The position numbers were made by a program, and so were the translations under genes. Of a DNA stretch of 64,000 nucleotides, positions 10,826 to 22,041 are shown one piece after another (the stretch's first letter is position 1; each line of letters begins with the position of its first letter). Origin of the DNA: Trichomonas tenax (Eukaryota > Parabasalia > Trichomonadida > Trichomonadidae); assembly GCA_023091735.1 (NCBI GenBank), contig JALKBU010000001.1, positions 62,001-126,000 on the forward strand, read 5' to 3'. The notes under the pieces were generated by a model. The model ran no database searches and was not told where the DNA came from. It was given only the letters and a program-made list of their open reading frames with translations.

Positions 10826-11421
10826 TAAAGTATTCAATTTTGAGGAAAATGTCACTCACTGTGCGTGAATCTATCACTAGCGATGAAAAATCTGCCATTC
10901 ATTGTGCATCGTTTACCCGTTATTTCTTATGATTTAAAAACCTAATGCTAATTATTATTTTTAGGATTGTCTAAAATTGATACGCAAAGTCGGCGAAACT
11001 CGTTTTTTAACTCACTGGATTAACTTTATGCTAAGCTATTGAACACCAATGTACAAAATCCTGTTGTGCATGATATATTAAAGCATTAGCTAACAAAGTC
11101 TATATTTCATTAAAATATTAGATATATCTTGTATCAAAAACATTGATTTGCCATGATGTGCTTTACTCATTATAATATATTATATTCCCATTGTATAGCA
11201 TTTTTATAATGTAAAATATGTTGTTGTCGATGATAAATAAGTAAATCTAATCACAAATATGCTTTTTTAAGCTTTTTTTGGAAAAAAAAGTATTCCAAGT
11301 GTTCACACATATGCTCTGTGTGTTATTCTCCCAAAAATAATGATGACTCTTTTTTTGCGCGGCTAAATTTGACAAGTTTATTAAATTGAGATGAATATAT
11401 TAAGATTTTTATTAATATGAA
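10791..11421. other. Non-coding interior of the candidate transposon
   Basis: Contains three degenerate copies of a GTCACTCATTGTGCGTGAA-like motif between about 10790 and 10915. It also contains the string AAAGTATTCAATTTTG, which recurs in a hairpin at 22.08 kb. No gene seen. Confidence 0.4.
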
Positions 11422-11810
11422 ATGGAACCAATTTTAAAAATAAATGAAAAATTTGAAGATGAAGATGAACATGATAAAGAAGAATCAAATTTAATCGAAC
11501 ATAATCAAAAAGAAACAAAACTCAAAATAATAAAACCAATTACTGATTCAAAAACATTTGAAACTGTTGATGAATTTAATGAGTACTATGCGAGTAATAA
11601 GAAGATATTCGAAGAAAACACTACCTGCAAATTAAATAAAATGTTTAAAATTGAGGACAAAGTCCGAGACCCAGAAGGGTGTAAGTAAGTTTAAAATCTA
11701 TTCCTCAATCAAGAGTGACAGCATTAATGAAGATAGAAGATTTAACAAATAGAATAAATGTGATTGAGGATAGAATAAATCAAATAATTGCAGTATTAAA
11801 TTCAGCTTAA
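11422..11810 (+). pseudogene. Acidic/coiled-coil element protein, apparent frameshift
   Basis: The first frame (11422-11688, 88 aa) starts MEPILKINEKFEDEDE and stops at TAA after DPEGCK. The next frame continues immediately with a coherent coiled-coil tail (SIPQSRVTALMKIEDLTNRI, then INVIEDRINQII) to a TAA at 11808-11810. This suggests one protein of ~130 residues broken by a frameshift near 11685. Its 3' end overlaps the converging gene at 11802. I do not recognise the family with certainty. Short charged proteins like this often accompany trichomonad Maverick-type elements, but I could not verify that here. Confidence 0.45.
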
Positions 11811-12479
11811 AGAGCTTCGGCGCTTTGCCCTATGGGTTGCACCAGAGTTTACATTCCATATACTATAAATTTTATCTTTATCTTGACATCTTTCATCATT
11901 TCCAATATATTTATATTTTAATTTAGTTTTAACATTTAAATATTCTTCAGCATTTAATACATCACAATCTTCATTTTTAAATATCATTTTAATATATTCA
12001 GGATTATAAATTCTTCTATTCATTCGTTTTCGGCTTTTTGTTGGAACTTTACTAATGCAATATATAGAAACACCATTTTCTTTTGGATTTTCAACTATTT
12101 TTATTTCATCCTCATCACATTTATGAGGTCTTTCACCTTTATTCCATCTATGCCACGTAATTGAAAATATTTTTCCTTTACATCTATAAATAAGCTCACT
12201 TTCACATCCTTTATATTCATTTATTAATTCACAATCTTCATTTTTAAATCGTTCTTTAATCCATTCAGGATTTAGACCATGGCCTGTTTTAGTAGGTGTT
12301 GAGTCTTCAATTTTATCAATTTTGACCCCTTGAGTCTCATTTTCGAAGAATTGTTTTATTAGGTTTTCATGACTCGAGGAGTCTGAACCCGAAGAGTTCA
12401 TAGATTTAATTAAAAATTCATCAACTTTTAATTGCTTAATTCCCCATTTCTTCAAAAGCTCAGGCGAAACAATAGCCAT
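11802..12479 (-). CDS. Element-encoded protein with two zinc-finger-like DNA-binding repeats, 225 aa
   Basis: Intact frame from ATG to TGA inside the candidate transposon. Two related modules are visible: LNPEWIKERFKNEDCELIN with a following YRCKGKIFSITWHRW (~residues 75-130), and YNPEYIKMIFKNEDCDVLN with YKYIGNDERCQDKDKIYSIW (~residues 155-210). This pattern resembles the short treble-clef-like repeats found in phage, giant-virus and mobile-element proteins, where they are thought to bind DNA. The start lies inside the right inverted repeat. A DNA-binding or accessory role in the element is inferred. Confidence 0.6.
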   Translation of the reverse strand: MAIVSPELLKKWGIKQLKVDEFLIKSMNSSGSDSSSHENLIKQFFENETQGVKIDKIEDSTPTKTGHGLNPEWIKERFKNEDCELINEYKGCESELIYRCKGKIFSITWHRWNKGERPHKCDEDEIKIVENPKENGVSIYCISKVPTKSRKRMNRRIYNPEYIKMIFKNEDCDVLNAEEYLNVKTKLKYKYIGNDERCQDKDKIYSIWNVNSGATHRAKRRSSLS

Positions 12480-12627
12480 ATATATTCACTCTTTTATCCG
12501 AATAAAAAAATAAATTATCTTAAAAATAAACTTTAAAAATTAATATCTCGGAATTACAATATAAATATATATGTTGGAATACATCCTCTATATCTAGAAT
12601 GACAAGTAACCCCCTTACTATACTACT
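12260..12627 (-). repeat. Right terminal inverted repeat
   Basis: Partner of 10422-10790. It contains the promoter and the first ~75 codons of the intact gene at 11802-12479. Confidence 0.6.
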
Positions 12628-12936
12628 GGCTTGTGTTGTTTGCATTAAACCGCAATCAATGCCTTTGGATACATATGAATTTATAGAAGCAACATATGAA
12701 AATATTTCCTCTCATATAAACAAAAATCTTTTTGACATGTAAAGTTGAAAACTAAATCTTATCACAACTTTATTCAAAAGAAAAATTGAAAGAATGTGAG
12801 TTTAGATATGAATTAAGATAGTCTATGATAACTTCCAGCTGAAATATCTAGTGCTATTGATGAATACAAAAAAAGGCGGCAATTAATAAACGCATATTTG
12901 AATTGAAAATAATCGTTGTAAATCCCGCAATAAGGG
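12628..12936. other. Intergenic region upstream of the Tra1-like gene
   Basis: A+T-rich. Contains a TGACATGTAAAG motif near 12735, of the kind seen before other genes here. Nothing else is evident. Confidence 0.4.
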
Positions 12937-15900
12937 ATGAGTACTCTAAGTAAATTCTTGGAGTCCATCGCTGCAGAATATTCTTCTCTCGATCTTTCGA
13001 GTGAAGATTTGAATCGGTTAGAATATTACGTTTTGTTTTGCTCGAAATCTGAACTACAACCTCAGATTGGAAACTTGATTTCGATACTGCTTGATTATTT
13101 TCAAAAAGAAATCGAAGAATCATCGTTCGATCCTATCAGAGTAATCAGTGTATTTAAAATATTCCGATTTTTTCGAACGCAATGTTTAAATAACGATCAG
13201 ATAATGCAATTAGAAAACTTCGCTGTTCAAGTGCTACAAAAGGATAGTCATGCACTTCAAGTCCAAGCGTTTTTACTCATGATTGAAAGCATTGTTAAAT
13301 CTCCGAGAACAGATTATTCAACATATAAAGAATTTTTCAATTGGGTGCTTCGATACATCCAATCGTACGAAGGTGATGAACCAGATGTAATGATTTTAAT
13401 ACTATCAAACATTCTTTTCGTTATTTATTTTCATAAGTTAAATATTTTGCCGGTTATGGATTTAGTGACCATTTTGATACAAAAAGCAGACGAATTACTC
13501 AGCAGGCAAGTAGATATCGAACGATTTAGAAGAATTGAGTTAATTATTAGAAAAATATTTGGCGCGCTTTCTAAAATCTTCACATCTCTGCATGAAATAC
13601 CACACGAATTTGTTCCTCGCCTACTAAAATTCGAACAAAAAATACCAAACACTGTTCAATACTCTTTAATTTTTCAATCATTTGTTCCTTTAATTTCATA
13701 CATTGCTACAGAATGCCTCCAGAAGAATTACGGATATCACAACGAAATAAATCAAATAATACGAAACGAATTTCTCATGAATTTACCTTATTTAACTTTC
13801 CTTCCGCATGCAAAAAACAAAAATATACAATTAGCAACAACACGATTCATAACATACACAATAAAACACTCTAATACGCGCAATGAAATGTTGCCATTAA
13901 TTTGGCCACTTTTATCAGCGATTTACACACAAGCAAATTCAACACATTTTTTATACGGAATAATACAAAACATTATTAAAGAAAACGCAGATATGCATAT
14001 ACCTAATTTCCTTCCAAGCGTTTTACAGCAAGTCATTGGTTGTTTAACGATTTTACAGCAAGATTTACTTTTAGTTGATCGAGAATCTAAATCAAAGAGT
14101 TTCGAATACGATTCTTGGGTGAATACAACGCACTGCTGTGTGAAATTATTTCCTTTTATCATAACATGCGACGATATTAATAAAATCGAAATTCAATTTT
14201 TAGAGGCTTATCATCAACTAACGAAGTTCATTGCATTCCTACTCGATCTTTATACAGCACAAGGAGCACAAAATGCTCCAGATATTGAATATTCACAAGA
14301 ATTTTTACAACAGATTAATAGAAGCGATTTTACAAAACGATCAATGCCAATCATTCGCGAGTATCTTAAAATCACACAACTACTCCCAAGCAATTTTAAA
14401 TCTGCGATATTAAATCAAAATATATATTTATTATTACCAACAAAGTCTTATCATTCTTTTCATAAATCAGTCCATCAGCATCTAATCAAAAATATATCAG
14501 ACCCGATCATGTATCACGTTGCATTTTTCAGATTAGTCAGTCACAAATTTGAAGAAATATTTTTACCAAATCCGTTAACACTGATGTTAGACTTAACGCG
14601 CTCTATTTTCCAAGATGCGTTCGGAACTGATGCAAAAGCATCAACTTTTTCTAATGCTCCACCTTCAATGGGTGAAGATATCTCATCATTCATTTGGAAA
14701 ATTTTAGCATCAAAGAATTCTGTTCTCATAGAGCTGTTGCTCACTATATTTGTATTGTTCTTTCCTAACTCAAAGGCTCCTAGAGTTCCAGCATTTCTTA
14801 GCCAACTTAAGGATTCACCCAATTTAATGATATTGCTTTTGAACACACTCAGCGAGGAATCTAGTTTAAAAGTATTCACTGGACTCCTTGCGCTCTTCTT
14901 CTATCCAATCTGTTCGACAAACTATGAACAAGCTGATCAATGGACGAATTTGTTTTTGCCTGCATTGGAAAGTGATATTCATCTCTATGCTGTTCATGTT
15001 CTCTTCACAGATACTTCAAAAATATTTCCTAAGTGGGTCAAGAAACTGAACAAAGCAACACAACTTAGACTCGTCACTGCTTTAACAGCAAGTTTGGCAA
15101 AGCAGAAACCAAATGATAGATGTTATCCTTTAACTCTTTTATCAAGAATTCCTGAAATCACAACCGGTCTTTCCATGACTCTTCACGACACAAAGAAGAG
15201 GAAAACAAAGATTGAAGTTGATGGATTTCCTGTGTACGCGGAGAATGTAATGGATGCAATCAAGAAAACATATAAATACGATGTTGAAATTGTCAAGAAA
15301 ATATTTTTGCAATTAGTCAAGAAATTCGAATTAATTGAGCTTTGCAGCTCGGCAATATTTTCGGACGTTTCACAGATTCTTATCACTAAAAATGAAATAG
15401 AAAACGCGATAAATGAAATAGATGCTGACAATAACGACAAAAGAGTTTTCTTGAAAGCAGTGCACATGAAAGAATTTGAAACAGAAAGCGTTTCATCGCC
15501 ATCAGAATTCCTTGGAACGATTTGCATGCTCGCTAACAACAAAAACTATGCGAAAACTTTCATCAAATTCTGCTCGGAGTTACTTCCAAAAGTCCCACTT
15601 AGTCCTTTGTCAGTTAATATCGCTGTTGGCCTTCTTCATTGCTCAACATATCATTATTCGGAAGTTTTGGAAGTATTCCAAACTCGATTCTTCAACTTGG
15701 ATTGGAGCACAAATGAAGAAAAGATTGTTGCGAAAATGATGTGGCAAAGATTTCAGGCATCTTTAACTTCACAAAACAAGAAATATCGTAGACTGCTTAT
15801 CGAAATATTCAAGTTTTTCGATGCCAAACTTCAGATGCCTTATCCAACTGCATCCAACATAAATGCTGCCTTTGAATCAATAGGAAAATCGGTCAAAGAT

Positions 15901-18900
15901 CACAATGAGCGTTTCGAATTTTTAACAAAACACTACAGTGAAATTCAAAATCCTGCTGCGATTGTTGATGTATTCATTAATAACTTCGACAAGTTAAATG
16001 TTCAAACAATTCCAGAAGAAGTTTATGAAACAATGAAAAATCATTATTTTTTTGGACTTCAGAGCGGGAAATTTTCAATCAGAGTTATCACATCACTTCT
16101 ATGTTATTGTCCTCCAGATGATAGAACAACGATGCAGTTCATTCAGTTTATCAATGTCTTAAAGCAGCCGAAGTTTAACAAATTCATTCCTTATTTTCTT
16201 AGCAAAGTCAAGAAAAATCAAGTTCATTCACTTCCTGTTGTCATCAATGCATACGTTAAACTCATCAATGGAATACCAGAAATCCCCGCTCAATATCCAG
16301 ATGTGCTCCTTCTCGAGTTTGCCGTTTCTTTACCGAATTTCCTGCATTGCAAAGAAGTTTATAATTGGTGCGTTATGTGTGCTCTTATGCCAAATGATGG
16401 CCGCGTTATTACATCGCAATTATTAAGCACTTTTGAGCGAATTATGAACGTTGTCAAAATCCTTAAAGACAAAGGAACAAATGTTGATTTATTTGTCACA
16501 AATATGATGAACTTGATTGCTAACACCAAATTCACGACATTCGAAAATGAAATCAATTTAGAGAAAGCTGTTCAAATGTTCCAAGATGAAATCCCAAGGG
16601 TTGTTGCTGCTTCGTTGTTCTCAAAGTGGGATACAAAGCTGTTCATTGTTTTTGTCGATATGCTGTGCTTGAAAGGAATGGATAACTTCAGAAATAACTC
16701 CATGAAGATGTTATTACAAAGCAGCAGCAAAATTTTTATGTTCTTTAAGTCAGCAAATGACAATTCTTTCTCATCATATGTTTATTCATATCTACTCATG
16801 AAATTCTCCGAGAATGTTCAGAAGTATAATGAAACAGATTTTGTTCTTGTCGCCAAGTGTTTAATAATGTTCATCAACACGCAGCAAGTTCAATTCGAGC
16901 CTTGTTTGTTTATCGCGTTTGCTCAGCTTTTGTTTCCGATTGATCATGCGCAAAAATATTATTCATCATCTTCTCTTCTCGAATATTTCACAAATGAAGT
17001 CATTCCGTTCATTCGCTGCAGATCAAATTTGTTTTTCCAGCCTTTAATCATGCGACTTCTTACTGTATTTTGTAAGAAATTACCGGAAGATGCACATCAG
17101 TCAGTATTCCAATCTCTCACTAATTTCCCTGAATTCAAGACTGAAGTTGATCGAGCTTTCTGTTTTGCGCTTGCCGATGTTGCTTGTGCTGTTTTTGGTG
17201 GTGCTGATAAACTTAATATTGATCTCACAAATGCAGGAAGAGGTTTAATTACAACAATCTCTCTCAGCTTTGCTTATTCAATTGGAATGCAAGGATCTGA
17301 CTTCAAAGACCCAATTTTATTGCAAAACACTTCATCACTCCATTACAACATATTTAAATCAAATGCAACATTCAGCGACAGTCCTACATTGAATAGAATA
17401 ATGAATGCATTATTAAGCCTTAGTCGCGATGACTTCAAGCCTCAAAGTGATACAACTGATATAGTTTGCAACTTTCTTGGCAACGTTCCTCTTGTTTCTA
17501 AGTCAGCGCACGATGCTTATAAGATTTTTGGTAAGTATTCTAACTTATTCGACTTGAACAACGAGAATATCGCAAAATATATCATCGCATTAGCACAATC
17601 AAATCTTTCTAATAAGCAATCAGGTCCTATCGAGAGTGAATTGTACTACATTCCTGTTATCATTACCAAGATTAATCACGCAACTTTCGACAAATGGAAT
17701 GAATCTGTTTTGGAGATTTATAGTGATATAGTTCAGTTCTATCATCAAGCAAATGAGAAAATTCAATTTTACAGATTTATTCCTCAAGGCGTCAAAGAAG
17801 TAATGAAGCACATCAAATCCAAAAATGAGTGCCTTAACAGCATCATTACAATCCTCAAATCGAAACTCAGTGATGAATTAACAGAAGAAAGCGCAATCAC
17901 AGATTTTCGAACGCTGATGTCAATCTTCATTGAGCTTGCTCCATATATATTATCTTTTGACGAACCTGTTCTACCTCCATTAGTTCCAGCAATTTTATTG
18001 AGCAATCCAAGGATACAGTCGAAAGAGAACTATACACTATATCAACGAGCATTAGAAAGCTGCGAGGAATGCTTCGGAACGCAATTTGCTCAAAAGGTCA
18101 TCGACAAATATTACAAAACTCTTTGCTCAATGTCAGAATCAGATCCAGTCAAGTTAAAGTGTCCATTCGCTACAGCTGCAGCATGGAAAGATCAACATGA
18201 TAAAATGCACAAATTACACAAACCTTTGAGTGTTTTATTCGAAGCGCTTGCTCCACATAACATCGCTGATTTCGCTGCCACTGTCAACATTATGAAACAT
18301 CCTATTTCACCTGATACATATGCTTATATAAGGAAAATACTCAAAGAAAGATTTTCGAAGTATCAAAACTGGATGAAAGTCGATCCTCAACTTATGTTTT
18401 TCTTTGCGAAACAATCAAATAACTTGATGGAGGATCTTTGGGCAATTCCTTGGTTTGACGTCAACGAGAACTTCCATTTAAGGCTCTTTTCATGTTTGGT
18501 GATGCCTGAATGGTATTCTTCTTTAATTGATGGAATCACTGAACAAAACTTGAAGTCAACAATTGCTTCAATTGTCTCTGAAATAGACGCAAAAAATCCC
18601 GGTTTCAAGTGCTGGGCTGCATACTATGTCAATCTTTGTCAATCAAGTAGCTTGGCTGATTCTCTCTGGTCTTCAAGCTGCTTCTCTCATACACCTCCTA
18701 TTCCTTATGGAGACTTGTTCGATAACAGAAACTATCTTTATCAGAAGAATTTCTGCGAAGATGCACTCGGTCTCATCAAAACCAAATACGAGAACCTCCG
18801 CAACGCAGTTACATATCATCAACTTGCAAACTACAAAGCTGCATATTCTGAGTATATCAACGCGATGGCTGATGATGAAGAAATTTATTCTACGAGTTTA

Positions 18901-21294
18901 GTCGAACTTCGAAGTGTTGCTTCCAACATGACATTAATCAAGCCGGCGATTTTTAATGAGATATTTAAAGTTTCCAATGCAAGTCCAAAGGTCACATTAC
19001 CATTCCTTATCAATTTCAGTCCACAAAACGAAATCAAGTCAATTGTATCGCATCAAAGCTACAATCCAGAGAGCTTCACGACATATTTTTCACAGACATA
19101 TTTACCTTTCCTCACTCGCAGTGCTCTCGTTGAGGAGGTCTACAAGAGCCTGCAGGTCCTTCAGCACAGGACATCGCAGAATGCAAGCATGAGCGATCTT
19201 ATTGCGCCATGGATGGTGACATGGATGAACACGCTCGACAAACTCACTGCGACGGTTTCCGGATTAGCTTGGAGAATGACGATTATAACGAAAATGCAAG
19301 AAACATCTGATGCAGCAGCAAACACATCTCAAGTCTTAACAGAAGCGCTGCATCAGAATTATTCAAAATATGCTTCATTGCTTCAACATTCCGGTGCTGT
19401 GAAGACGGCTTTGAAACAACTTTCTATCGGTGGAGATACATTAAAATTCCATGTCACAAAGCAATCTCTTCCAAGAATATATAACTTCCTCAAAAGCAAG
19501 AACGCAGCCAAATTTGTGACGATGCGCGAGCAAGTCTTAATTCTTCTCCATGATTTCAAGAGTTTCTTTGCATCACCGAAGGGATCATTGCATTGGCTTA
19601 AACTCATTTTTGAAGTTATGCGATGCTTCCCATCACTCATCGAACCAAATTCGTTCTACCAGAGAATCGCTATGGAACTCAAGACATCACGAAATGAATC
19701 CCGTGATTTCTATATCGCTCTCGCACTCAACTACGCACGTTTGAAACCAGAACACATTCCTATTTTCCACAAAGTTTTGTTACAGATTCAACATCCACCA
19801 AAGAATGCACAACAACAGCAGCAGCAACAACAACAAGCACAGCCTCAACAGCAACAGCCAAACCAGCTTCCAAAGTTTAACACAGATGAAATGAAGAATA
19901 TATGGCTCAGATGGCTTCCAATGATTATAAAGCACATTGAAGTTCCACCGGATGATTTCCTCATGGCGCTCTTCGACAAGCATCCAATGCACTTCTTAAT
20001 GTCTATCCGCTCAATGCTGTATTCTTCAAGCACAAACAAGTTCGCAGTCGAGATATTCGAGAAAATCAAAGCAAACAAGAGAAAACCTCTCTCGGAGTTC
20101 GAAGAATGCTTCCAATGGGTCGCTGATTGCAAAGAAGATATCGAAAGATACGACATTGCAATTATAATCCATAAAGCTCTCATCCAATGCTTAGAAAGAA
20201 ACGAAGAGCTCGATAATGTTCCTCCACAGTTTTCTCAAAAAATTGGTGGAAAGACTTTCGCTGATTTCAAGAAATATGCGTTAGAAAATCCTCCATTTTT
20301 TAGAATATCTGATAAAACAGCTCGTCACCTTTCACCAAATGGCGTTCGATATACTGCCATTCAACTCGACGTGCACTCTGTTTCTTTGATTTCCAGAAAG
20401 AACGAAGATGCAATGCTTCGATTAGTAACAACAATTGGTGAAGTCAGATACTTCATGCTTGTATCTCCACAGATATATGATTTTTCATACCAAGAGCACA
20501 TGTTCTGTGCATTAATTATGCGCATGATAGATCATCATCCTGCCAATGTTTCACGCAGCAGATTCAACACTTTCGTTCCTTATACATTCCTTTTAAACCC
20601 AGCGTTGATGGTTGTTCACCACGGCCCTGTTGCATCGCTTTCATCTGCACAAGATCTCCCATCACTCGCTGAAAGACTTGCAAGAATGCACGACATAGAA
20701 ACAGATGCATCTCCACACGGCAAACGAGAGCGCAAGTTGTTATACAGCGAACATTCAGGACTCCGTAAGTGGTTCGTTGATGGCACAGAAGGAACTTTCG
20801 TTGATTTCCTAATGATGAGACAAGCATTCACATCATCACTTGCGTTCTCAATGTCGTTGCGCATCGCTTTCGAAGCAGGTCTTCCTTCACTTCCAAACAT
20901 CTTTCTCAGCAGTGACCGTCAGAAGGCATCACTGCCTGGTTGCTTCGTGAGGCATGGAAACTACGTTCCTGTTGCTCCATTGACACGCTCCATTCTTTCA
21001 ATCATTCCGAAGTTCGTCTTGAAGGGTTCATTCGAAACAAGTTGGCTTTCAACAATCGACGCACTCTCGAAACATGTCACAAAGATTCGCTTAATTCTTG
21101 ATGTCCTCAAAGTCCCAGAGAACCAGGGAGAAGTACCGAATCAAACAATCTGCGAACGAATCGAAGCAATGGCGCCGAGTGTCGGTGAAGACACTGAAAA
21201 AGTTAACTCAGACTTTGCTTTCGATTTGGTTTCGCATCTTATAGAGAATTCAACAAACATTACAGATGTCCACGTTTCATACGCGTGGATTTAA
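12937..21294 (+). CDS. Tra1/TRRAP-like PIKK-family pseudokinase, 2785 aa
   Basis: The very long alpha-solenoid (HEAT/TPR-like) N-terminal and middle parts are followed by a FAT-like region (~1900-2280). A Gln-rich stretch lies at about residues 2290-2312. The C-terminal PI3K-like domain starts at about residue 2455. That domain lacks the catalytic DxxxxN and DFG motifs, and a FLMMRQAFTSSLAFSMSLR segment resembles the TRRAP pseudokinase. The last residues (SYAWI) recall a FATC end. Tra1/TRRAP is the activator-binding scaffold of the SAGA and NuA4 acetyltransferase complexes in the nucleus. Yeast and human proteins are about 3700-3900 residues, so this one is roughly 1000 shorter. The first ~600 codons are visibly more A+T rich than the rest. 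An SGF29-like SAGA subunit lies at 40767-41549. Confidence 0.85.
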   Translation: MSTLSKFLESIAAEYSSLDLSSEDLNRLEYYVLFCSKSELQPQIGNLISILLDYFQKEIEESSFDPIRVISVFKIFRFFRTQCLNNDQIMQLENFAVQVLQKDSHALQVQAFLLMIESIVKSPRTDYSTYKEFFNWVLRYIQSYEGDEPDVMILILSNILFVIYFHKLNILPVMDLVTILIQKADELLSRQVDIERFRRIELIIRKIFGALSKIFTSLHEIPHEFVPRLLKFEQKIPNTVQYSLIFQSFVPLISYIATECLQKNYGYHNEINQIIRNEFLMNLPYLTFLPHAKNKNIQLATTRFITYTIKHSNTRNEMLPLIWPLLSAIYTQANSTHFLYGIIQNIIKENADMHIPNFLPSVLQQVIGCLTILQQDLLLVDRESKSKSFEYDSWVNTTHCCVKLFPFIITCDDINKIEIQFLEAYHQLTKFIAFLLDLYTAQGAQNAPDIEYSQEFLQQINRSDFTKRSMPIIREYLKITQLLPSNFKSAILNQNIYLLLPTKSYHSFHKSVHQHLIKNISDPIMYHVAFFRLVSHKFEEIFLPNPLTLMLDLTRSIFQDAFGTDAKASTFSNAPPSMGEDISSFIWKILASKNSVLIELLLTIFVLFFPNSKAPRVPAFLSQLKDSPNLMILLLNTLSEESSLKVFTGLLALFFYPICSTNYEQADQWTNLFLPALESDIHLYAVHVLFTDTSKIFPKWVKKLNKATQLRLVTALTASLAKQKPNDRCYPLTLLSRIPEITTGLSMTLHDTKKRKTKIEVDGFPVYAENVMDAIKKTYKYDVEIVKKIFLQLVKKFELIELCSSAIFSDVSQILITKNEIENAINEIDADNNDKRVFLKAVHMKEFETESVSSPSEFLGTICMLANNKNYAKTFIKFCSELLPKVPLSPLSVNIAVGLLHCSTYHYSEVLEVFQTRFFNLDWSTNEEKIVAKMMWQRFQASLTSQNKKYRRLLIEIFKFFDAKLQMPYPTASNINAAFESIGKSVKDHNERFEFLTKHYSEIQNPAAIVDVFINNFDKLNVQTIPEEVYETMKNHYFFGLQSGKFSIRVITSLLCYCPPDDRTTMQFIQFINVLKQPKFNKFIPYFLSKVKKNQVHSLPVVINAYVKLINGIPEIPAQYPDVLLLEFAVSLPNFLHCKEVYNWCVMCALMPNDGRVITSQLLSTFERIMNVVKILKDKGTNVDLFVTNMMNLIANTKFTTFENEINLEKAVQMFQDEIPRVVAASLFSKWDTKLFIVFVDMLCLKGMDNFRNNSMKMLLQSSSKIFMFFKSANDNSFSSYVYSYLLMKFSENVQKYNETDFVLVAKCLIMFINTQQVQFEPCLFIAFAQLLFPIDHAQKYYSSSSLLEYFTNEVIPFIRCRSNLFFQPLIMRLLTVFCKKLPEDAHQSVFQSLTNFPEFKTEVDRAFCFALADVACAVFGGADKLNIDLTNAGRGLITTISLSFAYSIGMQGSDFKDPILLQNTSSLHYNIFKSNATFSDSPTLNRIMNALLSLSRDDFKPQSDTTDIVCNFLGNVPLVSKSAHDAYKIFGKYSNLFDLNNENIAKYIIALAQSNLSNKQSGPIESELYYIPVIITKINHATFDKWNESVLEIYSDIVQFYHQANEKIQFYRFIPQGVKEVMKHIKSKNECLNSIITILKSKLSDELTEESAITDFRTLMSIFIELAPYILSFDEPVLPPLVPAILLSNPRIQSKENYTLYQRALESCEECFGTQFAQKVIDKYYKTLCSMSESDPVKLKCPFATAAAWKDQHDKMHKLHKPLSVLFEALAPHNIADFAATVNIMKHPISPDTYAYIRKILKERFSKYQNWMKVDPQLMFFFAKQSNNLMEDLWAIPWFDVNENFHLRLFSCLVMPEWYSSLIDGITEQNLKSTIASIVSEIDAKNPGFKCWAAYYVNLCQSSSLADSLWSSSCFSHTPPIPYGDLFDNRNYLYQKNFCEDALGLIKTKYENLRNAVTYHQLANYKAAYSEYINAMADDEEIYSTSLVELRSVASNMTLIKPAIFNEIFKVSNASPKVTLPFLINFSPQNEIKSIVSHQSYNPESFTTYFSQTYLPFLTRSALVEEVYKSLQVLQHRTSQNASMSDLIAPWMVTWMNTLDKLTATVSGLAWRMTIITKMQETSDAAANTSQVLTEALHQNYSKYASLLQHSGAVKTALKQLSIGGDTLKFHVTKQSLPRIYNFLKSKNAAKFVTMREQVLILLHDFKSFFASPKGSLHWLKLIFEVMRCFPSLIEPNSFYQRIAMELKTSRNESRDFYIALALNYARLKPEHIPIFHKVLLQIQHPPKNAQQQQQQQQQAQPQQQQPNQLPKFNTDEMKNIWLRWLPMIIKHIEVPPDDFLMALFDKHPMHFLMSIRSMLYSSSTNKFAVEIFEKIKANKRKPLSEFEECFQWVADCKEDIERYDIAIIIHKALIQCLERNEELDNVPPQFSQKIGGKTFADFKKYALENPPFFRISDKTARHLSPNGVRYTAIQLDVHSVSLISRKNEDAMLRLVTTIGEVRYFMLVSPQIYDFSYQEHMFCALIMRMIDHHPANVSRSRFNTFVPYTFLLNPALMVVHHGPVASLSSAQDLPSLAERLARMHDIETDASPHGKRERKLLYSEHSGLRKWFVDGTEGTFVDFLMMRQAFTSSLAFSMSLRIAFEAGLPSLPNIFLSSDRQKASLPGCFVRHGNYVPVAPLTRSILSIIPKFVLKGSFETSWLSTIDALSKHVTKIRLILDVLKVPENQGEVPNQTICERIEAMAPSVGEDTEKVNSDFAFDLVSHLIENSTNITDVHVSYAWI
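19806..19860 (+). repeat. CAA/CAG-rich tract encoding polyglutamine
   Basis: A mixed CAA/CAG tract inside the Tra1-like gene encodes nine successive glutamines, then further QPQQQQPNQ. It lies in a probable loop between the FAT-like region and the pseudokinase domain and is likely to vary in length. Confidence 0.8.
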
Positions 21295-22041
21295 TCCCTT
21301 TTTTATATTACTATTTGTTATATTATTATTTTTTCCATTTAAAACCTGTTCTTTTATTTTTCTTCAATTGATGAATTTTATAAAAACAGGCTTTTTTAGA
21401 GCTTGAAATTGTTGAAATTATCAAATAATTCATATGGCTTATATCACTGCATGTCCTTGATCTATGGAAATATGTGACTAAAATATATGAACTCTATTGA
21501 GCAATGAAGATAAATGTTGATAAATTGCACCGAAATATTAATCATAAAAACTCAACTTTTTTAGATGATTTTTAATGAGATTATGGATATATTCCATAGT
21601 TTATAAAACGCCAATAAAGGCTCTTATAACAATGATTCATCTTTTATTCATTTATCTTGAGTATTGAAAGAGTTAAATGTGAACAAAACCTTCATTTTAT
21701 TTGGATGAATGATTTACTAAATATCATCAAAATAAACTATTAGAATGGCTCTAAACTTTCTGTATACTATATATAGAACCATGGCATTAATTATATATGT
21801 TTTCAAATATATCATAATAATTGAATGTTTTGATTTATTCATGGAGAAAAATTGTAATTCTTAAAGTCGGATTGACGTATCGAATGCATAGTGAACCATC
21901 ACTACAACAGTGAACTGATGTGATTCGTGATAATGAGCCATCTATATATCCGATATAAAGACGATTGTGAAATACATCATTTTTGTCATGTAAAAAATTT
22001 TGTCATGTAAATTGGCAAGTTTTTGTTTGATATAGTCCTCA

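Larger units (their letters stand above)
10422..12627. mobile_element. Candidate DNA transposon with ~370-bp terminal inverted repeats
   Basis: The left end begins AGTAGTATAGTGAGGGGGT. The reverse complement of the right end begins AGTAGTATAGTAAGGGGGT. Similarity continues inward for about 370 bp and includes the start of a gene (MAIVSP...) in both arms. The element spans ~2.2 kb and holds two converging reading frames. I see no transposase, integrase or polymerase, so it is non-autonomous or internally deleted. The AG-starting long repeats that contain coding sequence resemble Maverick/Polinton ends, but that assignment is an inference. No obvious target-site duplication flanks it. Confidence 0.55.
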
